Translations under genes and position numbers: made by a program
The notes under the pieces: model-generated
Seen by the model: the letters and a program-made list of their open reading frames with translations, nothing else
What the model was told of the DNA's origin: nothing
Database searches by the model: none
Part shown: piece by piece, positions 36,501-45,277 of the stretch
How the letters are laid out: each line of letters starts with the position of its first letter
Numbering within the stretch: position 1 is the first letter of the stretch
NCBI RefSeq assembly: GCF_025854375.1
Contig: NZ_CP107575.1
Location: 620,001-684,000 of the forward strand
Direction: 5' to 3'
Origin: Glutamicibacter sp. JL.03c
GTDB taxonomy: Bacteria; Actinomycetota; Actinomycetes; Actinomycetales; Micrococcaceae
DNA length: 64,000 nucleotides

Positions 36501-36864
36501 TGCCGTCGTCGTAGCTCAGGATGATGGCGCTCCAGGTTGCCCCGGGACGCTGGTAGACCGTGCCCTCGGCGGTCTTGAACTGGCGGCCTCGCATATAGGA
36601 GAAGGTGGTGCGCCGGTCCTCGCGGGTGGCGGCGTCATTGGCCGATTCATTCAGCCTCGGCGTCGCGAAGAACACATGGCCCATGGCGTCAAACAGCGTC
36701 GACTTGCCCACGCCGGGATGGCCGGTGACCAGGGTGCCGGCACGGTCGACGGCCAGATCGTGAAGCCCGTGGAAGGTGCCCCAATTTACGATCTGCACCC
36801 GGCTGAGGCGATGCTGGCCGGGGTTGACGGCGCCGCCCAGCGGAAGAGTCATTTCAATGCTCAT
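33538..36864 (-). CDS. jetC: JetC-like SMC/MukB-type ATPase (Wadjet)
   Basis: An 1108-residue SMC-like ATPase. Walker A is GHPGVGKST (48-56). Long heptad-rich coiled coils run through about residues 250-430 and 640-950. The signature LSGGEGQRFTSF and Walker B TVMIDEAFIQAN lie near residues 1000-1050. The N-terminal QIVNWGTFHGLHDLAV is the usual opening of MukB/MksB/JetC proteins. In Wadjet, JetABC extrudes DNA loops on circular plasmids that JetD then cuts. It starts 3 bases after the jetB-like stop with GGAG inside jetB. No jetD follows; the next plus-strand gene is convergent. Confidence 0.85.
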   Translation of the reverse strand: MSIEMTLPLGGAVNPGQHRLSRVQIVNWGTFHGLHDLAVDRAGTLVTGHPGVGKSTLFDAMGHVFFATPRLNESANDAATREDRRTTFSYMRGRQFKTAEGTVYQRPGATWSAIILSYDDGMGNTVTSGAVFDLPDAGLEGQVSKHYLLCEGTIDIAELEHHGPRRFTVSSLSKALVPTEAFDTHKAFIERLRRRLGVESDKAFALLRTLQNGKGLAKGVNQFFRHEVLEEPATLRAAAAAVEDFAHLRGIYRQLDTARAQRDALADVPQQDQDYRQLERQITETRQLLDSDVQELESQVRQLVLRNDLASHHSELSTLQAEEQELRSRKEQLDDQLQSLEAAHDSAGSASLMLLEREADVARKALSEKENHIRALQQQASEAGLNFEFSATGLDELRANAARTLQQLASITHDAQTVEYEAMASLVNLRKRAETLAEQIRSYQRRASNIDDRSIAARRAIASACSLSEEQLPFAGELMDVAADASTWRLAAEKALHSLARTLLVPGDLLGQVTHAIDQLNGLGRVRWTDISQQPKHAEAGPADLVTKLDFAPGEAGAWLKAKITADYPLACVENDAAMHVHPKAITPAGTMKTAHGTFERDTRGLPASEYLLGFTNESKISELQSKAAGLEEKITEAQASADERSAAKNKVVAKSQLLKAIIADERSFSQLDSSPALEALRRGEQKLGDALSLSGDSSRVRQQIESAKADAEKLVGDLALVRSRIQDLQLQIQRAEQVLATAQEPRQDWEQAIPLSLRQHQHLGPVLDQVVAGNCPASEQISEAFAEVKLQLGSQMNSLSSKRQEIGSQLSETFRRFARDFGTSHAQTHGTSAEAAEHYTQLHDQIVADGLPHHEAQFREYFANRSYERFSDLLQLLDEERRMISERIKPLNQILAEVTFEHGSILRLEVENAIPAEAGNFRKELKDALQEAYTTKDETTLATSYQALESLVTALSDPALNAWRSTVLDVRQHVVISCNEHKTNGEIETGLEPGTLSGGEGQRFTSFIMGAALAYQLGFASAGFTSFGTVMIDEAFIQANSEYAAAGIRALQEFGFHLVLAAPEDKIDLSRHLGSITDIIKHPGSNISGFVTTGRSPAMATTITLRS

Positions 36865-36867
36865 CGG

Positions 36868-37554
36868 TTACTCCTGCACCAACTCTGGGGTCTGTTCAGC
36901 CAGTTCGTCGTTCTCGTCAGCTGCTAGGTTCAAGGCCGGTTCATTGGCATCAATGGCTGCGATATACCGCGGGATGTCCTGGATATTGCCCAGAGGCAAA
37001 GCCATCGCCAATGCAGGGGAGATGCGGAACTCGTTCTCCAACTCGGTGCCGGTCAACAGCCGCAAGGACTGCAGGCGGGCAATGGCGGCATCGCAGGATT
37101 CGGCAAAGCGCTTGTCATCGCGGTCGCTGGCCTGGCGGTGCTCGGCCAGGATCTCGTGCATCGTGGATCGGGAAGCCACCGCATCGGCTCCGCTGCCGGA
37201 CTGCTGCTCCAGCAGCAGGCGCAAGCGCAGTGCCAGCAGCGTTTCATCGCGCTTCAACGGGCGTCGCGGGGCAATCGGCGCGGTATGGACCTGCTCGATG
37301 TGCACCGGGGCCAGCATCGCGATCTTGCGATCCATATCCAAGCTCAATGACAAGAAGATCTCCGAGAAGTAATCGGTGATCGTCTGCTGCTGATCCAGCA
37401 GCAACTGCCAGGCCGCGGCATCGATCGAGCCGTCGAGGTAAGGGCCACGCAAGAGGCGAACCAGCAGCTGGCGCAGCTGCAGGGAGTACTTTCCGGTATC
37501 ACCTTCGAACAACGGTTCGGCGATCGGTGCGGCGTAGGCATCGCTCGTGGTCAT
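36868..37554 (-). CDS. jetB: JetB-like kite subunit (DUF4194, Wadjet)
   Basis: A 228-residue protein of the DUF4194/MukE-MksE-like type. It has winged-helix character and recognisable segments LRQLLVRLLRGPYL, a central ETLLALRLRLLLEQQ and the acidic C-terminus. In Wadjet and MksBEF complexes this kleisin-bound KITE subunit dimerises on the kleisin JetA. Start ATG overlaps the jetA-like stop by 4 bases (ATGA), and its end lies 3 bases before jetC, so the three genes are tightly coupled. The name rests on order, size and domain type. Confidence 0.78.
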   Translation of the reverse strand: MTTSDAYAAPIAEPLFEGDTGKYSLQLRQLLVRLLRGPYLDGSIDAAAWQLLLDQQQTITDYFSEIFLSLSLDMDRKIAMLAPVHIEQVHTAPIAPRRPLKRDETLLALRLRLLLEQQSGSGADAVASRSTMHEILAEHRQASDRDDKRFAESCDAAIARLQSLRLLTGTELENEFRISPALAMALPLGNIQDIPRYIAAIDANEPALNLAADENDELAEQTPELVQE

Positions 37555-39011
37555 AGCGGCTCCTTCGTGAAGCTTAAAGCGGGCAGGATAGCGGTTCTGA
37601 TCGAACCATCAAGTTGCTGGAATTCAATGTTGACCAGGTCAGCCTCGTTGAGCGACTCGCCATTGGTGCGGCCGATCTCCACCAGGGCGCGAATGGTATT
37701 CAAATGCCGATGCTCGTCATCCAAGGCGGCGAATACTTCATCCATGCGCACCGCCGAGCCTGGCTGGCCATCCAAGTGCCGGGTAATCGATGCGCGCAGC
37801 AACGACATGTCGGCCTGGGGCGTCGCCGGATTGCGGACGATGTCGGCCTCGCTGAATTCCGGCGCCTGGGCCAACGGTGGAGGCGCGACATGCTCGGAAG
37901 GATCGTAAATGCCCAATCCCGAGAGGGTCATCAGCTGCGGGCTGTACAGGTCCATCGGCGTCAGGCCGTTGCGGGGTTTCAGCGCAGTTGACTTGCTGAT
38001 TGCCAGTTCCGCCTCGCGGACCGCCTGGCGCAGAAGCTCAGCTTGCTTGTAATCCTCGGATTGCACAAAGGCATGCAAGGACTCGGACAGCTTGCCGTAG
38101 GACGCGTGCACTTCGGCGGCCTGCCGGCGCAATTCCCGCAGCAGGTTCGTGAGGATCTGGCGCTCTGTGGTCTGTAGGTCGTCAACAAAATCGCGCTCGA
38201 GGACTTCAGCCAACGCCGAGCGGAATCGCTGCTGGGCATCGGGGGAGTTGAGGAATTCGGTGAATCCGCTGAAGGTTTCGCCTTCGGCCGTTGATCGCAG
38301 CTGGCGATCGGCTTCGAGCACCTGGCCCACCGCGACGCCCTTGGCTGTGGAAGCATCGAGGATGCCTTCACGCAGCGAGTGCAACATGTCCTGGACGCCA
38401 TCGCGCATGCGGCGGAAGTCCGCGGGGAGGCTTGAAGCAAGGTCCAGCAGCGAACGCGTGGCCGACAGGGCGGTGGTCCGCGACAACACTGCAGGATCAT
38501 CCCCGCTGCGCAGCTGCTCGATTTGCGCCTGTCGTTGGGCGATCTGGGATTCCAGGGCGCGGATTCGGGCCTCGGGATCGGGGTCCGTCTCGTGGACCAA
38601 GGATTCCAGCGAGGAAAGCAGGGTATTCAGGCGCGAGGAGTTCAGGTGCGAATCATCGGTGGAAAAATCTGCGAGGAAACGAAGCGCGCGCAGGGTCTGG
38701 GCACTGGGTTCGTAGACGAAGCGCCCATCGATTAGCGGACGGGCAAGAATCCCTTGCTTGACCCAGGCCTCGGCAAAATCCTGGGCGGAATACGACTGCG
38801 GGATCTGCTCGTCGCTTTTTCGAGCCTGCTTCAAAAACGAATCCAGCGACGCATGGAAGAGTTCCAGCGCTACGCGGGATCGATCTGCGGTGAACTCTGC
38901 CCGAATGAAAGCAACCGCCCAGGGTTGGGCCGTCAAAAGACGATATGCTGCCGAGCCTTTGAACTGCTGAGCCTGAAGCCACAAACTATTCGCGCGGTGC
39001 GAGGGCTGCAT
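37551..39011 (-). CDS. jetA: JetA-like kleisin subunit (DUF3375, Wadjet)
   Basis: A 486-residue DUF3375-type protein, first gene of the operon. It has a helical N-terminus (QQFKGSAAYRLLTAQPWAVA), a glutamine/arginine-rich coiled coil (residues about 145-330) and a C-terminal winged-helix-like part (ADMSLLRASITRHLDGQPGS, RTNGESLNEADLVNIEFQQLDG). It corresponds to the MukF/MksF kleisin that bridges the two SMC heads. AAGGAAG lies before the ATG. The promoter must lie in the 226 bases shared with the divergent lipoprotein gene. Confidence 0.82.
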   Translation of the reverse strand: MQPSHRANSLWLQAQQFKGSAAYRLLTAQPWAVAFIRAEFTADRSRVALELFHASLDSFLKQARKSDEQIPQSYSAQDFAEAWVKQGILARPLIDGRFVYEPSAQTLRALRFLADFSTDDSHLNSSRLNTLLSSLESLVHETDPDPEARIRALESQIAQRQAQIEQLRSGDDPAVLSRTTALSATRSLLDLASSLPADFRRMRDGVQDMLHSLREGILDASTAKGVAVGQVLEADRQLRSTAEGETFSGFTEFLNSPDAQQRFRSALAEVLERDFVDDLQTTERQILTNLLRELRRQAAEVHASYGKLSESLHAFVQSEDYKQAELLRQAVREAELAISKSTALKPRNGLTPMDLYSPQLMTLSGLGIYDPSEHVAPPPLAQAPEFSEADIVRNPATPQADMSLLRASITRHLDGQPGSAVRMDEVFAALDDEHRHLNTIRALVEIGRTNGESLNEADLVNIEFQQLDGSIRTAILPALSFTKEPL

Positions 39012-39237
39012 GTACTTCCTTGATCTTTAGGACGCCTAACCAATCAATTCTAAATCATCGGGCCCAACAGTAAATGTGAATCCATCGCGTCTGGGCCTGA
39101 ATCTGGGGGGATTGCCGATGAAACAGCGTCTTGGGGTGTTGCCAAAACCTCATCCTGTGTAGGGTCGAATTAGATGGATGACAGCTTGTTTTCTGTCCAA
39201 GCATGGCAAAAGCCAAAATGCGCGGAGGTGGCGATCA

Positions 39238-40527
39238 ATGAAGTCTTTGCGACTGGCGATATCCGTCAGCCTGGTCATGGCAATGGCGGCCTGCAGCGGC
39301 CAAACGGCCACCGAAACCCCGGATTCCCAGTCCGCCGCTCCCGAACAGTCCCAACAAGAACAAGACCGGGTCGAAAGCGTGAAAGCCGAGATCAACCGGC
39401 TCGCCGATGGCTATGACTACGACGCCGCAATCAAGCTCGCCAAGAACGACAAGAGCGAGGAACTATCCTCCATGGCCGCCGGACTGGAAGACGAAAAAGA
39501 GCAGACCAAAGCGTGGGAGCGGCCCGATCAGATTCCGCACCTGTTTTTCCACTCGCTCATTGTGGATACCGACCGCGCCTTTGACAAGGACAACAGCTCC
39601 GCCGGGTACGGGGACTACATGGTGACGCAGAAGGAGTTCTCGGCCATTCTGTCATCGCTCTACGCCAACGACTTCGTACTGGTCAATCCGCAGGATTTCG
39701 CCGGGCTGAATAAGGCGAAGCAGATGGAATACCGAAAGATCATGCTCCCCAAAGGCAAGAAGCCGCTGGTCTTGTCGGTGGATGATCTCAGCTACTACGA
39801 ATATATGGAAGGCGACGGGTTCGCCAGCAAACTGGTGCTCGACGAGCACGGAGAAGTCCGCAATGAATATGTTGATGCCGACGGCAAGAAGCACGTCGGC
39901 GCCTATGACGTGACCACGATGGTTGATGATTTCATCAAGGAGCACCCTGATTTCAGTTATCGCGATGCTCGCGGCCTGGTTGCCATGACCGGTTATAACG
40001 GCGAGTTCGGCTACCGCACCTCGCAAAGCCAGTATCCAGATAACAAGAACCTGAAACAGGATCAGCAAAAAGCCGCCGCAATCGCCAAGGCCATGAAGGA
40101 AACCGGGTGGGTCTTCGCGTCGCATTCATGGGGCCACATCCAAACTGGCACCGTGAGCATGGGGCGCCTGCAACGCGATTCCAAGCTCTGGAAAGAAGAA
40201 GTTGAACCAATCGTGGGCTCAACGGACCAATTCATTTATCCCTTTGGCTCTGACATTGCGCATACCGGGGCCTATGCGGGGCCGCGGTACGAGTTCCTGA
40301 AGAAGCAGGGCTTCAAGTACTTCTACGGCGTGGATGGCACCACCGAATCCTGGATGCAGCAGCGCCCGGATTATCAGCGACAGATGCGCATCAACGTTGA
40401 CGGGTTGCAGTTCGCCAAGGAGGAAAAAGGCGACCGCCCAGTACTGGGCCCGTTCTTCGACGTGGAAAAGGTCATCGACCCGGCCAGAAAAATGGCCGAG
40501 TCGGCGTCCTCGTCTACAAAGCCATGA
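39238..40527 (+). CDS. Lipoprotein with polysaccharide-deacetylase-like domain
   Basis: A 429-residue secreted lipoprotein. The lipobox MAMAAC puts the lipidated cysteine at residue 19, after a short basic signal peptide. A Gln/Glu-rich linker follows, then a NodB-like domain: KPLVLSVDDLSYYEYM stands where the TFDDG motif is expected, and FASHSWGHIQTG resembles the metal-binding HxxxH motif. FIYPFGSDIA matches the later YP.G motif. A role in cell-wall or polysaccharide deacetylation is likely. ATG 39238 has GGAGG 9 bases upstream. Its last 14 bases overlap the convergent nuclease-helicase gene. Confidence 0.82.
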   Translation: MKSLRLAISVSLVMAMAACSGQTATETPDSQSAAPEQSQQEQDRVESVKAEINRLADGYDYDAAIKLAKNDKSEELSSMAAGLEDEKEQTKAWERPDQIPHLFFHSLIVDTDRAFDKDNSSAGYGDYMVTQKEFSAILSSLYANDFVLVNPQDFAGLNKAKQMEYRKIMLPKGKKPLVLSVDDLSYYEYMEGDGFASKLVLDEHGEVRNEYVDADGKKHVGAYDVTTMVDDFIKEHPDFSYRDARGLVAMTGYNGEFGYRTSQSQYPDNKNLKQDQQKAAAIAKAMKETGWVFASHSWGHIQTGTVSMGRLQRDSKLWKEEVEPIVGSTDQFIYPFGSDIAHTGAYAGPRYEFLKKQGFKYFYGVDGTTESWMQQRPDYQRQMRINVDGLQFAKEEKGDRPVLGPFFDVEKVIDPARKMAESASSSTKP

Positions 40528-43500
40528 AGGCGCCCAGCTGCGACAACGCCAAAGGGGAAGAAGGCAGATAGTCAGTGAGCCTCTCACTGCGCACGATAAT
40601 CGCCTTCCACTGGCCTCTGGAAATCGCTACGTTGATCCGGTTCCGATTCAAGAGGAATTCAATGCCGCGTGAAGCGTCATCCGCGCTGGAGCAGGCCATC
40701 GTCATGAGCACAACGGGCGCTTCCTGGCCTTGGAACTTATCGACCGTGCCGACCTTGGCGGCTTCCAAGCCTTCCGCGGCCAAGACATCGCGCACCAGAT
40801 TGACTTGGGCGTTATAGGCGGCAACAACCAAGATGTCAGCCGGTTCCAAGGCTCGTTGCGGCTTGCCGGGCGCCGGGCTCCACATCAGTCCCAGATGCTC
40901 GCGAACCAGCTGAGCAATCGCCTTGGCCTCTTCAATCGAGCTGACGGTATTGCCCCGATGCTCGACCAGCGTAGTGCTCACCCCTGCGGGAGTGCCTTCC
41001 AGCGACCTCTGGCCTGCAGCCGGGGCTGAAAACAGCTGGTGGTCGTAGCTCAAGGCCGAGACCTTGGCACACAGCTCGGGGTGCATGCGCCAGGATGCCG
41101 CAAGGAAGTAGCCCAGTTCCGATGGCAGTACAGGTTCCCCGGCAGAGAGCCACCCCAATGCGGACTCGTCGACTGGCTGCGGATGGGATCCCTGGGTGAC
41201 CTGGGGAAGCTGTTGCGGGTCGCCAAGCAGCAGAAGATTGCGGGCAGCCCGGGAGACGGCCAGGGTATTGGCCAGAGAGAACTGCCCTGCCTCGTCGATG
41301 ACCAGCAAATCGAGGCTTCCTGCCGGGACTTTGGAACCGGTGAGGGTCCACGCCGTGCCGCCGATGAGCGCTCCTTCGGCCGAAGCCAGAACCTCGGCAA
41401 TGGAGTCCTTAGAGGTTCCGGACCATGGCACCGGGTCCTTGTGCTTGACCTCTTTGGCGACGAGTTCGGGATCTACCCCTGCGTCGACTGCTTTGCGGAG
41501 AACATTTTCGACGACGGCGTGGGATTGGGCGACGACACCGATCTTCCAACCGTCCTGGACGAGTTCACGGATCACGTGGGAGGCAACGAAGGTTTTTCCG
41601 GTGCCGGGAGGACCTTGGACGGCAAGATATGAGTGGTCCAGGTCCTTCAGCGTCTCGACAACTGCTTGATAGACCTGAGGCTGGCCATCGAGAACAATCG
41701 GCTGCGCCGGGGCGGAAAGCGTCTTGAGCCGCGGGGAGATCCGGCGCAAGATATCGATTCCCGGCTGCTGTGGCAGCACAGGAACCGTTGACCCTACTTT
41801 TTGCGCGATTTCCGATAAGGCGTCGTCAATGCTCTTGGTCATCAAGGGCTTGTCCGGGGTGAGCGCCATGGGCGCCGATCCGTAGGGAGGGATCTTGGCG
41901 CTGGACTTTTCAGCAATAACGATCCATCCCTCCCCGACTTCCATGACCGTGGCATTAAATGCTCCGCCGCGCAGGGATTCGTCGACTTCCATGCCGTCGG
42001 GCAACGGGGAGGCGAACATGGCGAAAACCGATGAGCCCGGGGAGAGCAGCGAGCCTTCGGCCAAGGTGCCATTGAGCTTGGTCAGCCGTGTGAAGGTCCG
42101 TGCTCGTTCGGTGGGCTTGTGCCAATCTTCGAGGATTTCGGCGTTGTCGACCGAGAACACGCCTCGAACGTCGCCCCAATCATCAATGGGTGCCGAGAGC
42201 CGGTCGAAGTGCTCCCACCAGAATTGTTTTTTCTCCCGGCGGTTGTAGCCGGTGGCTGCCGCCACCATGGCGATGGCGCGATCGTCATCACTCAGGGGCT
42301 GTCCGGACGGAAGGTTCGCCAGGTAGTCCTGCAGCCGCAGTTCTTCTGGGGTCGGCTCGTATTCTTCTTTGGCTTCTTCCTGCAACGGCATGGCAGGAAG
42401 GCTCTGCGGCTGGTGGTCTTCCAGCGTCAGCAGCCAGTCGCGCAAACGCAGCGTGGAGAGGCAATCGTATTCGTTGTAGTCGGCAATCGAGGCCAGTACA
42501 TCGCCGGCTGTGTCAGCATCGTTGGCATCGCGCGCTTGCATGTAGTGGGCGTAGGCCACTACCGAGGCGCCGGCGTCGGTCACGTCACCGCCCCTCAGAT
42601 GCTGCCCCATGTACAGCGGTTCAAGTTTCTTGATCGAGTAGGAACGGGTGGAAACCACTAATGAATTTCGCACCGTTTCATAGAGATCCACCAGCAAGTT
42701 TTCCCGCAGCCAAGTATCAACTTCTTCTTCACCGGCGATGTGCACCTGCGACAGCTTGCGCAGGGCGCTCTTTTCATAGGACGCGTAGTGGTAGATCTTC
42801 ATGTGCGGGAACTGCTGGCGCCGTTGCTGGACATAGCTGATGAAATCCAGGAAGGCCTGGCGCTCTTCGGCCCGGTTGTGTGCCCAGAAGGGCCTGAACA
42901 CCGGTTCCCCGGTGTCGTTTTCGATGACGCCGAAAAGGTATTCCAAGCCCCAGGAGCCGTCGGTGCGTTCTTGGTAGAGCGGGTCACCCTCGAAATCGAA
43001 GAAAATATCGCCGGGGTCTGGTGCCGGAAGCTGCGAAATGGTTTGGCTGGATTTGACCCGGAAGCTCACACCTTGGACTTCACCGTCAACGCGCCCTAGC
43101 CCCAGCTGCATTTGCGCCTGGTCGACCATACGAGCCAGGGATGTTCCAGCCGGCGCTTCCAGCGCAGCCAATTGCTCGATGGTGAACACCTTGCGTTTGC
43201 GCAGCTTCTCACGCTGCACCATGGACATGCCGGCGACGAGCAGGACATCGCTGGTTGCCCGGACTTGCTCGGCGCAGTAATCGCAACGGCCGCAGATGCG
43301 CAGCTGGTCCGAGTCCCAAGCAACCGGCTGCGAGGATAAGCGATGATTCTGGATCATCGACAGGAAGCGAGCACGCTGGGCACGGAAGACGGGAAGCACC
43401 TCGTCGACGCGATGGACCGAATGAGTGCCATCGCCGAGGACGAGCGTGGTCTTGCTGGATACCTTGATGCCTTCAGCCATCATCTGATCCGCATATGCGG

Positions 43501-43969
43501 CGACCTGGAGCAGGGCGCTGACCCGCGCGTGGCGGGCCAACTTCGTATCCCAGACGGCCCAGGAGCCATCGGGCTGGCGCACGAGGAAATCAGCGAATCC
43601 AAGGAATGAGCCGTCAAAGAACGTGGCCTGGAATATGACATCCGCACCACTGCGCAACACCTGCATGGTTTGCTCGTGAGCATGGCGTAGTCCCTCGGGC
43701 GTCATGGCGGGACGGTCGTGGAACTGCTTGACGCCCTGGCCGGTGGCAGGGTCATATTCGCCGTAGGTCTCGATCAGCTGATCCAAGACGTTGTGCTCGT
43801 GAACGTCGCCGAGAATGGCGGTACGCTCGAGCATTTCGTCGCGAGCGTTGTCCGCAGCAGGACGGCGGCCGAGCTTGACGTCGAGGAGAAATAGCGACTG
43901 GAAATTGCAGTCGACGGACACGGCGAGGTCGCTGGCTGAGAAGATGAACTGATCCTCTAAAAAGAACAC
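40514..43969 (-). CDS. TM0106-type RecB-like nuclease / RNase H-like exonuclease / SF1 helicase fusion
   Basis: An 1151-residue multidomain protein. The N-terminus (about 1-240) is the TM0106 RecB-like nuclease, with WAVWDTKLARHARVSALLQVAAYADQM as PD-(D/E)xK core and four cysteines (CGRCDYC nearby) for an iron-sulfur or zinc site. A DEDD/RNase-H-like domain follows (DIFFDFEGDP; later DYNEYDCLSTLRL). The C-terminal half is a DNA2/Upf1-like SF1 helicase: Walker A VQGPPGTGKTFVA, motif II LLVIDEAGQFSLA, motif III LLLGDPQQLPQV, and NRNRINVAISRG. Function unknown; nucleic-acid processing or defence is likely. Starts at GTG with AAAGGCG upstream. Confidence 0.9.
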   Translation of the reverse strand: MFFLEDQFIFSASDLAVSVDCNFQSLFLLDVKLGRRPAADNARDEMLERTAILGDVHEHNVLDQLIETYGEYDPATGQGVKQFHDRPAMTPEGLRHAHEQTMQVLRSGADVIFQATFFDGSFLGFADFLVRQPDGSWAVWDTKLARHARVSALLQVAAYADQMMAEGIKVSSKTTLVLGDGTHSVHRVDEVLPVFRAQRARFLSMIQNHRLSSQPVAWDSDQLRICGRCDYCAEQVRATSDVLLVAGMSMVQREKLRKRKVFTIEQLAALEAPAGTSLARMVDQAQMQLGLGRVDGEVQGVSFRVKSSQTISQLPAPDPGDIFFDFEGDPLYQERTDGSWGLEYLFGVIENDTGEPVFRPFWAHNRAEERQAFLDFISYVQQRRQQFPHMKIYHYASYEKSALRKLSQVHIAGEEEVDTWLRENLLVDLYETVRNSLVVSTRSYSIKKLEPLYMGQHLRGGDVTDAGASVVAYAHYMQARDANDADTAGDVLASIADYNEYDCLSTLRLRDWLLTLEDHQPQSLPAMPLQEEAKEEYEPTPEELRLQDYLANLPSGQPLSDDDRAIAMVAAATGYNRREKKQFWWEHFDRLSAPIDDWGDVRGVFSVDNAEILEDWHKPTERARTFTRLTKLNGTLAEGSLLSPGSSVFAMFASPLPDGMEVDESLRGGAFNATVMEVGEGWIVIAEKSSAKIPPYGSAPMALTPDKPLMTKSIDDALSEIAQKVGSTVPVLPQQPGIDILRRISPRLKTLSAPAQPIVLDGQPQVYQAVVETLKDLDHSYLAVQGPPGTGKTFVASHVIRELVQDGWKIGVVAQSHAVVENVLRKAVDAGVDPELVAKEVKHKDPVPWSGTSKDSIAEVLASAEGALIGGTAWTLTGSKVPAGSLDLLVIDEAGQFSLANTLAVSRAARNLLLLGDPQQLPQVTQGSHPQPVDESALGWLSAGEPVLPSELGYFLAASWRMHPELCAKVSALSYDHQLFSAPAAGQRSLEGTPAGVSTTLVEHRGNTVSSIEEAKAIAQLVREHLGLMWSPAPGKPQRALEPADILVVAAYNAQVNLVRDVLAAEGLEAAKVGTVDKFQGQEAPVVLMTMACSSADDASRGIEFLLNRNRINVAISRGQWKAIIVRSERLTDYLPSSPLALSQLGAFMAL

Positions 43970-44077
43970 GGGGCCGGCGCCTTTCGCTGACTGGTATCTA
44001 CCTAGTCAACGTAGCACCGGACCCCGACAGAATCATTGTTCTGCACCGTCACCGACGGTATTCACGTTTGGCAAGTC

Positions 44078-44398
44078 TTAGGAAAGCTCATCCTTCGACT
44101 TCTTGGATCCGCCAAGCAGCAGGGACAAGAGACCCACCCCTGCGGTGACACTGTTGACTGCAGGCCACGCACCGAGCTTCTTTGCCAATGGGTGGGAGGC
44201 GCCGAAGCCGCCAACGTAGGCAGTGATCAATGCGATCGCCTTGCCGGTTCCAGCATCCTTTTTCCAGATGAAGAATGCGCCAGCACCTGCTGCGCCAAGC
44301 ACTACGGCGGCCAGCGGGCGTTTCTTGGTCGCACGTCCGGTAGCGTAGCCTCCGGCCAATCCGGTAACGGCCAACGCAGTAGAAGCCAAGCGAGACAT
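44078..44398 (-). CDS. Small glycine-rich membrane protein of unknown function (106 aa)
   Basis: Three hydrophobic segments (LASTALAVTGLAGGYATG, LAAVVLGAAGAGAFFIW, AIALITAYVGGFGASHPLA) and a short charged tail KKSKDELS. No family recognised, although such DUF-type proteins are common in Micrococcaceae. ATG 44398 has TTGGAGGA 5-7 bases upstream, which decides the start over an ATG eight codons earlier. Confidence 0.72.
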   Translation of the reverse strand: MSRLASTALAVTGLAGGYATGRATKKRPLAAVVLGAAGAGAFFIWKKDAGTGKAIALITAYVGGFGASHPLAKKLGAWPAVNSVTAGVGLLSLLLGGSKKSKDELS

Positions 44399-44557
44399 GA
44401 AGTTCCTCCAAATATTTTGCACAACGTCTTGCTATGAAGGTTATGCCTTGCACCTGTGATGTTTCCCAGAACGTGGTTGAACTGCTGGGTCGCACAGGGG
44501 TCAAACAGGTGGTGCTTGCAAGAATGGGAAGCATCAATGCGCGATTGAGGAGCTTGA

Positions 44558-45277
44558 GTGAACTTGGACATTGTTGAAGCTTGGCATCGTTTGGCTCAAC
44601 CGGTTGCTGTCGATCTGAGCTCATGGCAGTGGGTGATTATTGCCGCTGTGGTGCTGGTCTTGGTGATCCCTGCTCCAGCTTGGCGGATCACCGGACTGTA
44701 TTCGACGTTGGTCCACGAACTAGGGCATATTGTCTCTGCATTATTCACCGGAAGATTTGTCACGGGTCTGCGGCTGGGCTGGGACCATTCGGGCGAAGTG
44801 GTAAGCCGGGGACGTGGAAAATTTTCCGTGATCGTGTCGGGCATTTTCGGCTACCCGGCACCGTTGTGGGTTTCTGCGGTGATGCTCTGGGCGATTTCCA
44901 TCGGCTACGCAGGCCAAGCGCTGGGCATTTACGCGCTCTTCTTCTTGCTGGCATTGATTTTTGTCCGCAATTGGCCAGCCCTTGTGGTGTGTGCGGTCAG
45001 CGCGATCGTGGCGCTCTGCGTCGTCTTTTTCGCGCCAGTGGAGGCCTATCTTTATCTTTCATTGCTCATCGCGGGATTCCTGCTGATTGCGGGACTGCGT
45101 GATTATGTGAAGCTCTTTGCCGTTCACACTTGGCGGCGCCGCGATATCGGGCAATCTGATGCGTACTTGATTGCGCGTGCAACCAATACTTTTGCAGGTT
45201 TGTGGCTCATGTTGATACTTGTTCTTGGCGCTGTCGCCTTGTGGTGGTCGGCCACGAGCCTACTGGCCTTCATCTGA
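44558..45277 (+). CDS. M50-type membrane metallopeptidase-like protein
   Basis: A 239-residue polytopic protein. LVHELGHIVSALFTG (near residues 52-66) is the zinc-binding HExxH-type motif of the M50B-like family, placed at the start of a helix as usual; five or six further helices follow. Such short members are widespread and uncharacterised; an aspartate for the third ligand is not obvious. The GTG start at 44558 follows GAGGAG. Its 3' end overlaps the convergent BrkB-family gene by 18 bases. Confidence 0.82.
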   Translation: MNLDIVEAWHRLAQPVAVDLSSWQWVIIAAVVLVLVIPAPAWRITGLYSTLVHELGHIVSALFTGRFVTGLRLGWDHSGEVVSRGRGKFSVIVSGIFGYPAPLWVSAVMLWAISIGYAGQALGIYALFFLLALIFVRNWPALVVCAVSAIVALCVVFFAPVEAYLYLSLLIAGFLLIAGLRDYVKLFAVHTWRRRDIGQSDAYLIARATNTFAGLWLMLILVLGAVALWWSATSLLAFI

